A stretch of DNA of 64,000 nucleotides from assembly GCF_000969645.2 (NCBI RefSeq), contig NZ_CP014222.1:4591740-4655739 (forward strand). The letters run 5' to 3'. This DNA comes from Janthinobacterium sp. B9-8. Its GTDB lineage: Bacteria > Pseudomonadota > Gammaproteobacteria > Burkholderiales > Chitinibacteraceae. A program made the position numbers and the translations under genes. The notes under the pieces were generated by a model. That model saw only the letters and a list, made by a program, of their open reading frames with translations. It had not been told where the DNA came from and did not search any database. Of the stretch, positions 18,226 through 26,631 are shown piece after piece (position 1 is the first letter of the stretch; every line of letters starts with the position of its first letter).

Positions 18226-18744
18226 ATGCTCGGTAAGATTAAGCAAAAAATTTGTGATATGGGTACAGTCAAAACGCTTTGTTTAGAAGCGGAAAAGTAT
18301 GCGAATGCCAATGGGCAGAAGGAGCCGGGAGCTGAGCATTTTTTTTTGGCGGCACTGGCCCTACCTGATGGAACCGCACGTAAGGCTTTTGAGCGGATTC
18401 ATATTGATCCCAATGGCTTTCAGGCTGCGATTAATCAGCAATACCAAGACGCTTTGCGAAATGTGGGGATTGAGCCACATTTTGCATTTAGCCAAGACAC
18501 AGTAGCCGTGCTGCCTAGTACTGGCGTTTATAAGGCGCAATTTTCTGCCCAATCGCTGATGCAAGAGCTGGCGCGGCAAAGGAAGGCGGAGCCGGGTATG
18601 CCTTTGCTGAGCGCACATGTCATTATGGCGCTAGGTAGCGCCCAGTATGGTATTGCTATGCGTGCGCTTAAAGTGATGGGGGTTGATATGCAGATGCTTA
18701 TTGAATCTGCTGCAGCAGAAATTAAGCTGATTTATAAGGCGTAA
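18226..18744 (+). CDS. Stand-alone Clp N-terminal domain protein
   Basis: A 172-aa protein made of the two helical repeats of the Clp N domain, the substrate- or adaptor-docking part of ClpA and ClpC. Repeat 1 includes AEHFFLAALALPDGTA (about 37-52). Repeat 2 includes LLSAHVIMALGSAQYGIA (about 127-144) and GVDMQMLIESAA. There is no Walker motif and hence no ATPase, so this is not an unfoldase. A role as a regulator or decoy adaptor, perhaps controlling the adjacent HTH protein, is inference from the pairing. A GGAGC ribosome site precedes the start, and the gene is probably co-transcribed with the HTH gene. Confidence 0.8.
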   Translation: MLGKIKQKICDMGTVKTLCLEAEKYANANGQKEPGAEHFFLAALALPDGTARKAFERIHIDPNGFQAAINQQYQDALRNVGIEPHFAFSQDTVAVLPSTGVYKAQFSAQSLMQELARQRKAEPGMPLLSAHVIMALGSAQYGIAMRALKVMGVDMQMLIESAAAEIKLIYKA

Positions 18745-18807
18745 AAATAGATTTGGCAGCAATCAAACTTAGTATTAGCTGCCAAACATTTATCAATGAT
18801 AAAGATT

Positions 18808-18836
18808 AAAAAAAAGCCCCAAGCGTCGCTCGGGGC
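18808..18836 (-). terminator. Terminator of acs
   Basis: Read on the minus strand, GCCCCGAGCGACGCTTGGGGC forms a hairpin (GCCCC with GGGGC, plus inner GCG pairing) followed by eight T residues, about 40 bp after the acs stop codon. Confidence 0.88.
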
Positions 18837-18872
18837 CTCAAAAGCTGCCGTGAAGCAGTATTTCTATAGTGA

Positions 18873-20843
18873 TTACAGTGCGCTGTGGCGCAGTTGTTCC
18901 AGAATCGCCGGGTTTTCTAGGGTAGAAATATCCTGAGTGATTTCTTCACCCTTGGCGATATTTCTAAGCAAGCGACGCATGATTTTGCCGGAGCGAGTTT
19001 TAGGCAGATTGTCGCCAAAGCGGATCTCGTCTGGCTGAGCAATTTTGCCGATCTCATGCGCTACCCATTCGCGTAGCTGCTTGGCAATCAACTTGCCTTC
19101 TTCGCCTTCAGGGCGATCGCCTTTGAGTACCACAAAGGCAACGACTGATTCGCCCTTGATTTCGTGTGGTCTACCTACCACAGCGGCTTCTGCTACTAGC
19201 GGGTTGGCGGCCAGAGCCGATTCAATTTCCATGGTGCCAAGGCGGTGGCCGGATACATTCAGCACATCGTCGATGCGGCCCATAATCCAGATGTAGCCGT
19301 GCTCGTCGTAGTGAGCCGAATCGCCAGCAAGGTAGTATTTGCCGTTAAATTCATCCGGGAAATAGGTGCTTTTAAAGCGCGCTGGGTCGTTATAAATGGT
19401 GCGAACCAAAGAGGGGAATGGGCGAGTAATCACTAGCGATCCCCCCTTGCCCGGCTCTACCGGCGCGCCGGATTCATCCACGATGCCAGTCATAATACCT
19501 GGTAGCGGCAGGGTGCAAGAGCCCGGTTTTGTGGCGACTGCACCCGGTAGTGGGGCCACCATATTCGAGCCGGTTTCGGTCTGCCACCAAGTGTCTACAA
19601 TCGGGCAACGGCCGCCACCAATGGTCTCGTGATACCACATCCACGCATCAGGGTTAATTGGCTCACCCACCGTGCCTAGAAGGCGCAGGCTGGATAAATC
19701 GTATTGCTTAGGCAGATCGCCACCAAGCTTAATCAAGGACCTAATCGCGGTTGGTGCGGTGTAGAAGGTGGTGACTTGGTGTTTTTCAATCATCGCCCAG
19801 AAGCGGCCAGCGTCTGGATAGGTTGGCACGCCTTCAAAGATGACTTGTGTTGCGCCGATGCCCAGTGGGCCGTAAGCAATATAGCTGTGGCCGGTAATCC
19901 AGCCGACATCGGCGGTGCACCAGTACACATCGTCTTCTTTGTAATCGAATACCCATTTCATCGATACTTGCGTGCCAAGGAAGTAGCCCGCGCTGGAATG
20001 CTGGATGCCCTTAGGCTTGCCTGTGGAGCCGGAGGTATACAGCACGAAGAGTGGATCTTCGGCGTTCATCCATTCTGGCTCGCAAATATCTGGCAAGCCT
20101 TTGACCAACTGATGCCACCAAACATTATTGCTCTCGCTCCAGTGATCTGGCTTGGTGCCGGTGCGCTGGAATACGATGACTTTTTCGACTGACTCGCAGT
20201 TACCAATGCCCAGCGCTTCGTCTGTCATGGCTTTGAGCGGTGTGGCCTTGCCACCGCGTACTGATTCATTGGCGGTAATCACGATCTTGGCCGTGGCATC
20301 CTGGATGCGATCACGCAGCGCGCCCGCAGAGAAGCCGCCGAATACCACCGAGTGAATCGCGCCAATACGAGCGCAGGCCTGCATGGCGATCACGGCTTCT
20401 ACCGTGTGTGGCATATAAATCACCACGCGATCGCCCTTGACCACACCAAGGCTCTTTAAGCCGTTGGCGAACTGGCAAACGCGGTGATACAGCTCGCGGT
20501 AAGTGACGCGAGAGACTGAGCCATCGTCCGCTTCAAAAATAATCGCAACTTTATTCGCTTTGCTTTCAAGGTGACGGTCGAGGCAGTTGTAAGACACATT
20601 CATTTCACCGTCTTCAAACCACTTGAAAAACGGCGCATTCGATTCGTCCAATACCTTGGTAAAAGGCTTGCGCCAGCTGACTAACTCGCGCGCTAAATCG
20701 CCCCAAAAGCCTTGATAATCGCTATTGGCTTTCTCGCAAAGGGTGTGATAGCCCTCCATGCCGGATACATTGGCCTTGGTGCGGAAATCGTCGGAAGGTG
20801 GAAACAGACGGGTTTCCTTAAGTACGGAATCAATGCTGCTCAT
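18873..20843 (-). CDS. acs: Acetyl-CoA synthetase
   Basis: Cytosolic AMP-forming ligase converting acetate, ATP and CoA to acetyl-CoA, the high-affinity route for acetate use. The 656-aa length is standard. The adenylation loop YTSGSTGKPKG, the WWQTETG motif with the acetate-pocket Trp, and the hinge region before the C-terminal domain are present. The catalytic lysine, regulated by acetylation in the family, is Lys620 in KTRSGKIMRR. Monocistronic by layout, with its own terminator. The acetate permease genes yjcH-actP lie about 8 kb away on the same strand. No regulatory site was recognised upstream. Confidence 0.98.
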   Translation of the reverse strand: MSSIDSVLKETRLFPPSDDFRTKANVSGMEGYHTLCEKANSDYQGFWGDLARELVSWRKPFTKVLDESNAPFFKWFEDGEMNVSYNCLDRHLESKANKVAIIFEADDGSVSRVTYRELYHRVCQFANGLKSLGVVKGDRVVIYMPHTVEAVIAMQACARIGAIHSVVFGGFSAGALRDRIQDATAKIVITANESVRGGKATPLKAMTDEALGIGNCESVEKVIVFQRTGTKPDHWSESNNVWWHQLVKGLPDICEPEWMNAEDPLFVLYTSGSTGKPKGIQHSSAGYFLGTQVSMKWVFDYKEDDVYWCTADVGWITGHSYIAYGPLGIGATQVIFEGVPTYPDAGRFWAMIEKHQVTTFYTAPTAIRSLIKLGGDLPKQYDLSSLRLLGTVGEPINPDAWMWYHETIGGGRCPIVDTWWQTETGSNMVAPLPGAVATKPGSCTLPLPGIMTGIVDESGAPVEPGKGGSLVITRPFPSLVRTIYNDPARFKSTYFPDEFNGKYYLAGDSAHYDEHGYIWIMGRIDDVLNVSGHRLGTMEIESALAANPLVAEAAVVGRPHEIKGESVVAFVVLKGDRPEGEEGKLIAKQLREWVAHEIGKIAQPDEIRFGDNLPKTRSGKIMRRLLRNIAKGEEITQDISTLENPAILEQLRHSAL

Positions 20844-20979
20844 TTAGGCTTCCTTCTTGCAGAGATAGTCAGATAAATCGGGTCAGCTCCAATGTATCAG
20901 CGAGCACAGCCGCAAGGCTAATCGTGTTTTTTGATGGGGTGAATCAGAAAGACTGATGTGAGGGTTTTTATGTATTTTT

Positions 20980-21771
20980 CTAATCTGCCCGCTCTGCAAT
21001 CAGGCTATAGCTGAGCGGCAAGCGGGCCTCGTTTTGCTCTAATGCGGCATAGGTAACCGATATCTCATTGGGGTATTCTGCAAAGTGGCGTAATTGCAGA
21101 CCCTGCTGCAGGCAGCCGCCAATAATATCGGAGAGGGTGTGGGGAAACCAATAAGAAGGCGCGCTGCCTGTGCCTTGGGTATCAATGTATTCTGGCAGCA
21201 TTTCATCAATAAAAGGCTCTTTACGGAAATAAGAGCTATCCATGACATGTGGTGGAATAGGGTTAAACATATCCAAAATAGGGTGCTGCTCATAAATAAA
21301 TAACTTCCCATTCGGCTTTAGCCAAGAGTGAATCAAAGCCAATAAACGCGGCAGATCGGGCATCCACCCTAATACCCCAACCGTGATATAGATCCAATCA
21401 AAAGAGCGCTGGTAGTGATTTTCAAGATCAAAAACATTGCTGCAAATAAATTCAATATCAAGCTCTGCATGCTGGGCCAGTGTTCTGGCTTGTTCAATAA
21501 ACGAGTCAGAAATATCAACACCCACGCAGCGGCCAGCACCTGCGCGTTTTACACTGCATAGCTCCTGGCCACTATTGCAGCCAATCTGCAGCACATCTTT
21601 GCCTTTGAGCGGAAACCGGGTAAATAGCTCTTTTTCTACCGCATCAAAGCTTGAGAATTCTGGGTTTCTTATTGCTGATAATAGTTTATCAAACCCTTCT
21701 TTCTTATTGATATCGGCCGTTAAATTCCACATGGTGCGATTGATTTGTGTGTGGTTTATTTTTTCTTTCAT
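20980..21771 (-). CDS. Class I SAM-dependent methyltransferase
   Basis: A 263-aa predicted methyltransferase. The SAM-binding fold is shown by motif I, DVLQIGCNSGQEL (about 75-87), the acidic residue ending strand 2 in GVDISDSFIEQA, and FDWIYITVGVLGWMPDL for strand 4. No membrane segment or signal peptide is present. The substrate cannot be told; the IYEQHPILDMFNP stretch resembles small-molecule methyltransferases of the ubiE-like group. The gene stands alone between acs and a frameshifted lipoprotein gene. Confidence 0.85.
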   Translation of the reverse strand: MKEKINHTQINRTMWNLTADINKKEGFDKLLSAIRNPEFSSFDAVEKELFTRFPLKGKDVLQIGCNSGQELCSVKRAGAGRCVGVDISDSFIEQARTLAQHAELDIEFICSNVFDLENHYQRSFDWIYITVGVLGWMPDLPRLLALIHSWLKPNGKLFIYEQHPILDMFNPIPPHVMDSSYFRKEPFIDEMLPEYIDTQGTGSAPSYWFPHTLSDIIGGCLQQGLQLRHFAEYPNEISVTYAALEQNEARLPLSYSLIAERAD

Positions 21772-21898
21772 TGTTTTTCTCTTTAAGTTTTATGATTGCT
21801 ACATCTGCATATTGAGACTAGCCTTTGAAGTTTGCATTTTTATTGTTTCCATAAATAAATAACATCTTTACCATCACTATTAAGCGATTTATTTTGTT

Positions 21899-22545
21899 CT
21901 ACCAATAGATAGCGAGTTTACCTTCGGCAACCAGTTTAAAGGCTTGTAATCTGGTGCTATAGCCAAGGATTGTCAAACCTGTTTGCATTTGTTGGAAATC
22001 AGCAGGCGAATAGACCATGGACACGCCTGTGCTATTGGGATAGTGAAACGTTGTACGGATCATATTGCCCTGTGCATCAAAGCTTAAGTGCTCAATGTCG
22101 CTGTCATCCTGGCAATCGCTTATGCTGGTTTCAAAGCGTTGCCCAGCCAGCTCGATTGCAGAGCTCACTTTGATAGCATTAGCTGCAACTATGACGTAAG
22201 TGCCTTTCTTATCTTTTACGCCGCCCAACCCAGGCTCGCAAAGCATGGCTGCAAAAGGTAGGTGTGGGTTCTTTGGCAGACGATATACCCCGCTGCCGCC
22301 ATTTAAGCCATTGCCCCAGCTATATTGGCCATTGGCATCATAAGTGAAACTGCCTTTGGGAATGATAGGACTACTGATGCCCGCACCTGCATCGTTAAGC
22401 TTTGTATTGGTTGCCAGCATTTTGCTGCATAGTGATAGGATAAATAATTACTGCTGGGGGCTGCTATGGGTGGCGTTGCGGTATCGTTACCGCCGCCACC
22501 ACAGGCTGATAAGGCGAATGTAATAAGATAGATTGCGGATTTCAT
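21899..22545 (-). pseudogene. Lipoprotein gene split by a one-base frameshift
   Basis: Two overlapping frames add up to one lipoprotein. The first (from 22545) encodes a signal and lipobox, LITFALSACGGGG, then loses sense. The second (in frame to 21899) encodes the body of the protein from MLATNTKLNDAG on. The span is 647 bases, one short of 216 codons, and adding one A to the AAAA run at 22420-22423 (minus strand) joins the frames into a 215-aa product. It could be a true pseudogene or a sequencing error in a short homopolymer. The product has no family I recognise. A ribosome site upstream of 22545 is weak. Confidence 0.75.
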
Positions 22546-22549
22546 ATGA

Positions 22550-23104
22550 TTAATTTTTAGTTAGTGTTTGTGAAAATTCAGAATTTAATAATCCATAAAT
22601 TAAATCATTGTGCCATTGTTGGTTTAATTTAAAGTTATCCCTTATTCTGCCTTCTTGTATAAATCCTAACCGCTCTAATAAGCTGGCTGAGGCGATATTT
22701 CCTTCTGTTACTGTGGCTTTCATTTTGTGAAATAAGCAATCATTAAAGGCAAATTGCAGTACGGCTTGTAAAGATTCTTTGCCATAGCCTTTGCCCTGCT
22801 CATTCGGGTGCAATAAAAAACCAACTTCAGCCTGCTGATATGGCTCCCACTTGGGCATAAAGCCAATCACCCCAATGGGTGTATTGCTGCTCTTATCAAT
22901 AATCATTAGGCATAGCCAGTGCGAGCTGTGTTTGGTCCATGCGGGCAGGCGGCTGTTAAATTTTTCATTGACTGCATCGGCAGATAAAGGATCACTTACA
23001 TATCGCATGACATCCGGGTGTTGTTGGAGCGGGCTAAAAAAAACTCTGTCTGCTTCGGTAAGAGGTCTAAGGATTAATCTTGCTGTTTCTAAAAAGATGC
23101 TCAT
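22550..23104 (-). CDS. GNAT acetyltransferase, RimJ/RimL type
   Basis: A 184-aa acetyl-CoA-dependent N-acetyltransferase. The opening LETARLILRPLTEADR is typical of the RimJ/RimL branch. The acetyl-CoA loop is NEQGKGYGKESLQ (about 121-133), and GNIASASLLERLGF is the conserved late motif of the branch. The acceptor is unknown: it may be a ribosomal protein N-terminus or a small amine. It lies five bases upstream of the broken lipoprotein gene on the same strand, so both may share a transcript. Confidence 0.88.
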   Translation of the reverse strand: MSIFLETARLILRPLTEADRVFFSPLQQHPDVMRYVSDPLSADAVNEKFNSRLPAWTKHSSHWLCLMIIDKSSNTPIGVIGFMPKWEPYQQAEVGFLLHPNEQGKGYGKESLQAVLQFAFNDCLFHKMKATVTEGNIASASLLERLGFIQEGRIRDNFKLNQQWHNDLIYGLLNSEFSQTLTKN

Positions 23105-23181
23105 CTTATTGCCTTTTTTAATTCATGGCTGAGTTGCCAGCTCATGTCGCCTATTATGCGTATGGTTTTCATATGGTGCTT

Positions 23182-23787
23182 TTAAGTTAATACCGCCAAT
23201 TCACCCTGTAATAAAAAAAATGCCGTGATCGCCATCAGGCTAGCCATACTGCCGTTAAATAGTTTTAATATTTTGGGGACTAGTAAATGCTGGCGCAAAG
23301 CGTCGCCCAGCCATGCCCAGATACAGATGCAGGGTAAATTAATCAGCGCGCATAACAGGGCCAAGCCCCCAGCTGTGAATAGATTATTTTGTCCGGCGGG
23401 CAGAAACAGGATGACGGTATTGATTACCATCACCCATGCTTTGGGGTTAATCCATTGAAACAGCGCCGCAGCTAAAAAACTCATCGGTTTTGCGGCTTCT
23501 TTGCCCTCAGGAGACGCAGCTTTCCATATTTTCCACGATAGCCACAATAAATATGCACAGCCAAATACGCCTAGAATGGGCCGCACAGTATGAATACCCG
23601 CCATTACCCAAGCCAAAAGCATCCCCACAATCAATACCTGAATACCATGGCCGATGCTGATGCCTAATAGGTGTGGAATGCTGCGGCGAAAGCCAAAATT
23701 GCCGCCAGAAGCCGCCAACATTAGATTATTGGGGCCGGGGGTAACAGACATCAGTGCAACATAGCTGAGTAAGGCGGGGTTAAACAT
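23182..23787 (-). CDS. LysE/RhtB family amino-acid exporter
   Basis: A 201-aa inner-membrane exporter with about six predicted helices. The family signature SVTPGPNNLMLAASG lies at about 14-28, followed by GFRRSIPHLLGIS. LysE/RhtB proteins export amino acids such as homoserine, threonine, lysine or cysteine; which one cannot be read here. It is divergent from a MocR-type regulator gene, an arrangement that suggests the regulator controls it. The start at 23787 leaves about 120 bp for both promoters. Confidence 0.88.
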   Translation of the reverse strand: MFNPALLSYVALMSVTPGPNNLMLAASGGNFGFRRSIPHLLGISIGHGIQVLIVGMLLAWVMAGIHTVRPILGVFGCAYLLWLSWKIWKAASPEGKEAAKPMSFLAAALFQWINPKAWVMVINTVILFLPAGQNNLFTAGGLALLCALINLPCICIWAWLGDALRQHLLVPKILKLFNGSMASLMAITAFFLLQGELAVLT

Positions 23788-23820
23788 GGTTTTAACTCGG
23801 TATGGGTGAAAGGCAAGTCA

Positions 23821-23848
23821 TCATAAAAGTATCGTCATAAAGGTTACA
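23821..23848. promoter_or_regulatory. Direct-repeat operator between lysE-like and mocR-like genes
   Basis: TCATAAAAGTATCG (from 23821) is followed directly by TCATAAAGGTTACA (from 23835), giving a 14-bp period with only a few differences. MocR regulators are known to bind direct repeats in divergent promoters. A TACAAT -10-like box follows at 23876-23881 for the plus-strand gene. Confidence 0.55.
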
Positions 23849-23909
23849 GTGTCATTGCTTGCCTATTTTTATGGGTACAATTTAGACATTGCAGCCTTAC
23901 CCGGTACTT

Positions 23910-25358
23910 ATGATGCAAATGGATACGCTTTATCAGCAGCTGGCAGATGACTTGGCGCTGGCGATCAGCCACGGCTCTTTGCCGCCCGGCTCCAGATTGC
24001 CATCGGTGCGTAAAACGGCACAAAGCCGCAGGCTGTCTTTGAATACGGTACTCACGGCCTATCGCATGCTGGAAGACCGTGGTCTGGTGGTGGTCAGGCC
24101 GCAATCTGGCTATTACGTGCGCAGCCATTTGCCTATGTTGCCGGCGGGCAGAGCCTGTGCAGCGCCCAGCCCGCCACAGGGTACGGCCGGTGAGGTGCTG
24201 GATTTGATCGGCGCGGCTTTATTGGCCCAGCAAACGCCGGGTTATATCAATCTGGCTTTAGCCTGCCCCAAGGGGGGCGATTTTTACCCCAGCAATAAGC
24301 TGGCGCGGATTATGGGGCAGGTGCTCAGGCAAAATCCGGGCATGGTCAGCAGCTATGCTTTGCCGCCTGGCTCAGAGCGATTACGCACCCAGATTGCCCG
24401 CCGCAGTGTGGAGCTGGGGATGTCTTTGCAGGCTGAAAACATCGTGCTCACTCATGGCTGTATGGAGGCCTTGCAATTATCTTTGCGTGCCATCTGTGTG
24501 CATGGTGATGCCGTGGGGATTGAATCGCCTACCTACTTTAATTTGTTGCCTTTGTTCAGTAGCTTAGGTTTAAAGGCGGTGGAAATTCCAACTGATCCGC
24601 AAACAGGCATGTCGCTTGATGCGCTGGAACAATTACTGAGTGATGGTCAGCTACAGGCCATTGTGGCCATGCCTAATGTGCATAATCCCCTGGGCTGCAG
24701 CATGCCGCTGGAAAACAAGCGGCGGCTGGCTGGTTTATTAAAGCGTTATCAAATCCCCCTAATTGAAGACGCGCTCTACGCCGAATTGCAATTTACTGAG
24801 GCCTTTGCGCCTGCCGTAAAAGCGTTTGATGAAGAGGGTTGGGTGTTAATTTGCGCGAGTTACACCAAGACGCTGGCCCCTGATTTCCGGATAGGCTGGG
24901 TAGAGGGCGGGCGTTTTACCGAGCAGATTCGTAAACTTAAATTCTCTTATTCTGTTGCCGAATCTTTGGTGCTGAGCGAAACGCTGGGCCTGTTTTTAGA
25001 ATCAGGCGGCTACGATCATCATTTGCGCCAGCTTAAGCGCCGCTATGCGATTCAGGTGGATAAAGTACGCGCGTTGATTGCCGAGCATTTTCCGCAGGGC
25101 ACCAGCGCCACCCAGCCCGCAGGCGGGTTTTTATTCTGGGTGGAGCTGCCTGCCAGTTGCGATAGCGTTAAATTATTTCACCGTGCCATTGCAGAGAAAA
25201 TCAGCATCTCGCCCGGCCCGCTGTATTCCCCCAGTGGCCGCCATACTTCGGCTCTGCGTTTATCCTGTTGCCAGCCTTTAGATGAAAGCTATATCCAAGC
25301 ATTAGTGCGGCTGGGCGAGATGGCGCAGCAAATTATCGATGAAGCTGCTGGCGTTTAA
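23910..25358 (+). CDS. MocR-type regulator (GntR HTH fused to aminotransferase)
   Basis: Transcription factor of about 482 aa with an N-terminal GntR winged helix (about 1-75, PPGSRLPSVRKTAQ) and a fold-type I PLP aminotransferase domain (about 110-480). The PLP lysine is in SYTKTLAPDFRIGW, and NVHNPLGCSMP is the usual PLP-pocket segment. Such proteins sense PLP or an amino compound rather than catalyse transamination. The divergent LysE-type exporter is the likely target. The start is uncertain: ATG at 23910, 23913 and 23919 are close together and a TTG at 23889 is possible, but the -10 box ending at 23881 makes TTG less likely. Confidence 0.88.
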   Translation: MMQMDTLYQQLADDLALAISHGSLPPGSRLPSVRKTAQSRRLSLNTVLTAYRMLEDRGLVVVRPQSGYYVRSHLPMLPAGRACAAPSPPQGTAGEVLDLIGAALLAQQTPGYINLALACPKGGDFYPSNKLARIMGQVLRQNPGMVSSYALPPGSERLRTQIARRSVELGMSLQAENIVLTHGCMEALQLSLRAICVHGDAVGIESPTYFNLLPLFSSLGLKAVEIPTDPQTGMSLDALEQLLSDGQLQAIVAMPNVHNPLGCSMPLENKRRLAGLLKRYQIPLIEDALYAELQFTEAFAPAVKAFDEEGWVLICASYTKTLAPDFRIGWVEGGRFTEQIRKLKFSYSVAESLVLSETLGLFLESGGYDHHLRQLKRRYAIQVDKVRALIAEHFPQGTSATQPAGGFLFWVELPASCDSVKLFHRAIAEKISISPGPLYSPSGRHTSALRLSCCQPLDESYIQALVRLGEMAQQIIDEAAGV

Positions 25359-25600
25359 TCCACGGGATGCGTGGCGGCGGCAGAGAACACCTGACGTGCA
25401 CCCAGCTCTAGGCCTGATGATGGCGGGGTGCGTGGCTTGTGCATTCATTTTTTCAGCTAGGGTTTTGCGTAATGTTGGGATATCTATGTTACAGCCGTAA
25501 GGAATAGCTTTGATCGCTTATCTTTGAAATATGGATGCCTAGTGTTTTTATCTTGTAAGGTTTGTCCAAGCCCCGTTTTGTATTCATGATTTTTTCATCA

Positions 25601-26452
25601 TCAGAGCAGCGGTAAATAAAGCGTAGTTAGCAACTCCTGAGGCGCGGTATTACGTGGGTCGTTGAGGTATTCCTCAAACATCGGGGCGTTGGCGGCCTCC
25701 TGCCCGGATGCGGGTAGCCAGCTGCCGCATAGCCATTGGATAACAGCTTCTAAATCGGCATAGGGCCCTTGATAAGTGAGTACGGCGTATTTACCTGCGT
25801 CGATTTTATATTGCACAAAAGGAGCGGCCAAGGATGTGCCTGCAGGCACGCTGATGCAGGCTTTTGAGCGCAGATCTTTTTCTGTGGTGATGTGAGGGTC
25901 ATCAAAGTAAACGCCAATCCAGCGGGTGTCAGCAGTAAACAGCGAGCGAGCGCTGGTGCTGCTGGCAATCAGGTCAAATGTTTGGTTAATTTTTAGATAA
26001 GAGCCTTGGTGCTCAAGGCCAAATAGTTCAATTTCTGGGTAGGTTTTGATGGCAACAGGGTACATTTTTTCGCTCCTTGCAGGGGTAGATACGGCCTGAG
26101 AAAGTGGGCTGCCTTCTTTGCGATAACGAGCTGGCGGCAAACCATAAGCCGCAGCAAAAATCCGCGTAAAGGATTGCACATTGGGGTAGCCCGATTGCCT
26201 GGCTATTTTTTCGATGGGCAGATCACCATGGCTTAACAAAGTGGCCGCACCTTGCAGGCGTAAACGCTTCACCGTTGCCACCACGCTTTCGCCATACACG
26301 GCCAAATAAACCCTGTGCCAGTGATAGGGCGACATGCAGGCAATCTCCGCCAATTTATTTAAATCTAAATCTTCCTCCAGATGCGTATGCAAATAGCTAA
26401 TCACACGCTGAAGGCGGAGCTCAATACTGGCTTGGCTGAGGTTGTTTTGCAT
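25601..26452 (-). CDS. AraC-family regulator with GyrI-like effector domain
   Basis: Predicted transcription activator of about 283 aa. Two AraC helix-turn-helix motifs lie at about 5-105 (LNKLAEIACMSPYHWHRVY, then IEKIARQSGYPNVQSFTRIF), unusually at the N-terminus, as in Rob and SoxS-Rob-like proteins. A GyrI-like effector-binding domain follows at about 130-283 and is expected to bind a hydrophobic or cationic small molecule. This layout is common in multidrug-response regulators. In-frame ATGs upstream (26491, 26506) would add up to 18 residues without any domain. No target gene is evident next to it. Confidence 0.85.
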   Translation of the reverse strand: MQNNLSQASIELRLQRVISYLHTHLEEDLDLNKLAEIACMSPYHWHRVYLAVYGESVVATVKRLRLQGAATLLSHGDLPIEKIARQSGYPNVQSFTRIFAAAYGLPPARYRKEGSPLSQAVSTPARSEKMYPVAIKTYPEIELFGLEHQGSYLKINQTFDLIASSTSARSLFTADTRWIGVYFDDPHITTEKDLRSKACISVPAGTSLAAPFVQYKIDAGKYAVLTYQGPYADLEAVIQWLCGSWLPASGQEAANAPMFEEYLNDPRNTAPQELLTTLYLPLL

Positions 26453-26521
26453 CGCTGTTTTGCTCTGTTCGTATGAGCAGAACAATAGCATGGGGGGATT
26501 TGACAAATCTTGCGGAGTTGG

Positions 26522-26606
26522 CAGTGTAGGGCGTATTCGACGTGCAGCGGCAATACGCCGAATGGGGGATATTCATGCGGCGCAAGGGCGATTGCGCCGC
26601 ATGAAT
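26522..26606. repeat. Two adjacent palindromes between AraC and phytase-like genes
   Basis: GGCGTATT and AATACGCC form one inverted repeat at about 26529-26560. A perfect 15-bp inverted repeat follows, ATTCATGCGGCGCAA (26571-26585) and TTGCGCCGCATGAAT (26592-26606), with a 6-base loop. No T run follows on either strand. The region lies between the end of the phytase-like gene and the start of the AraC gene. Confidence 0.7.
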
Positions 26607-26631
26607 AAGACGTGAGTTTGCCGTATGGCTA

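Noticed and set aside
20152..20355. Open frames on the plus strand within acs
   Set aside because: Long antisense frames are common opposite acs because of codon bias; none has a ribosome site or domain.
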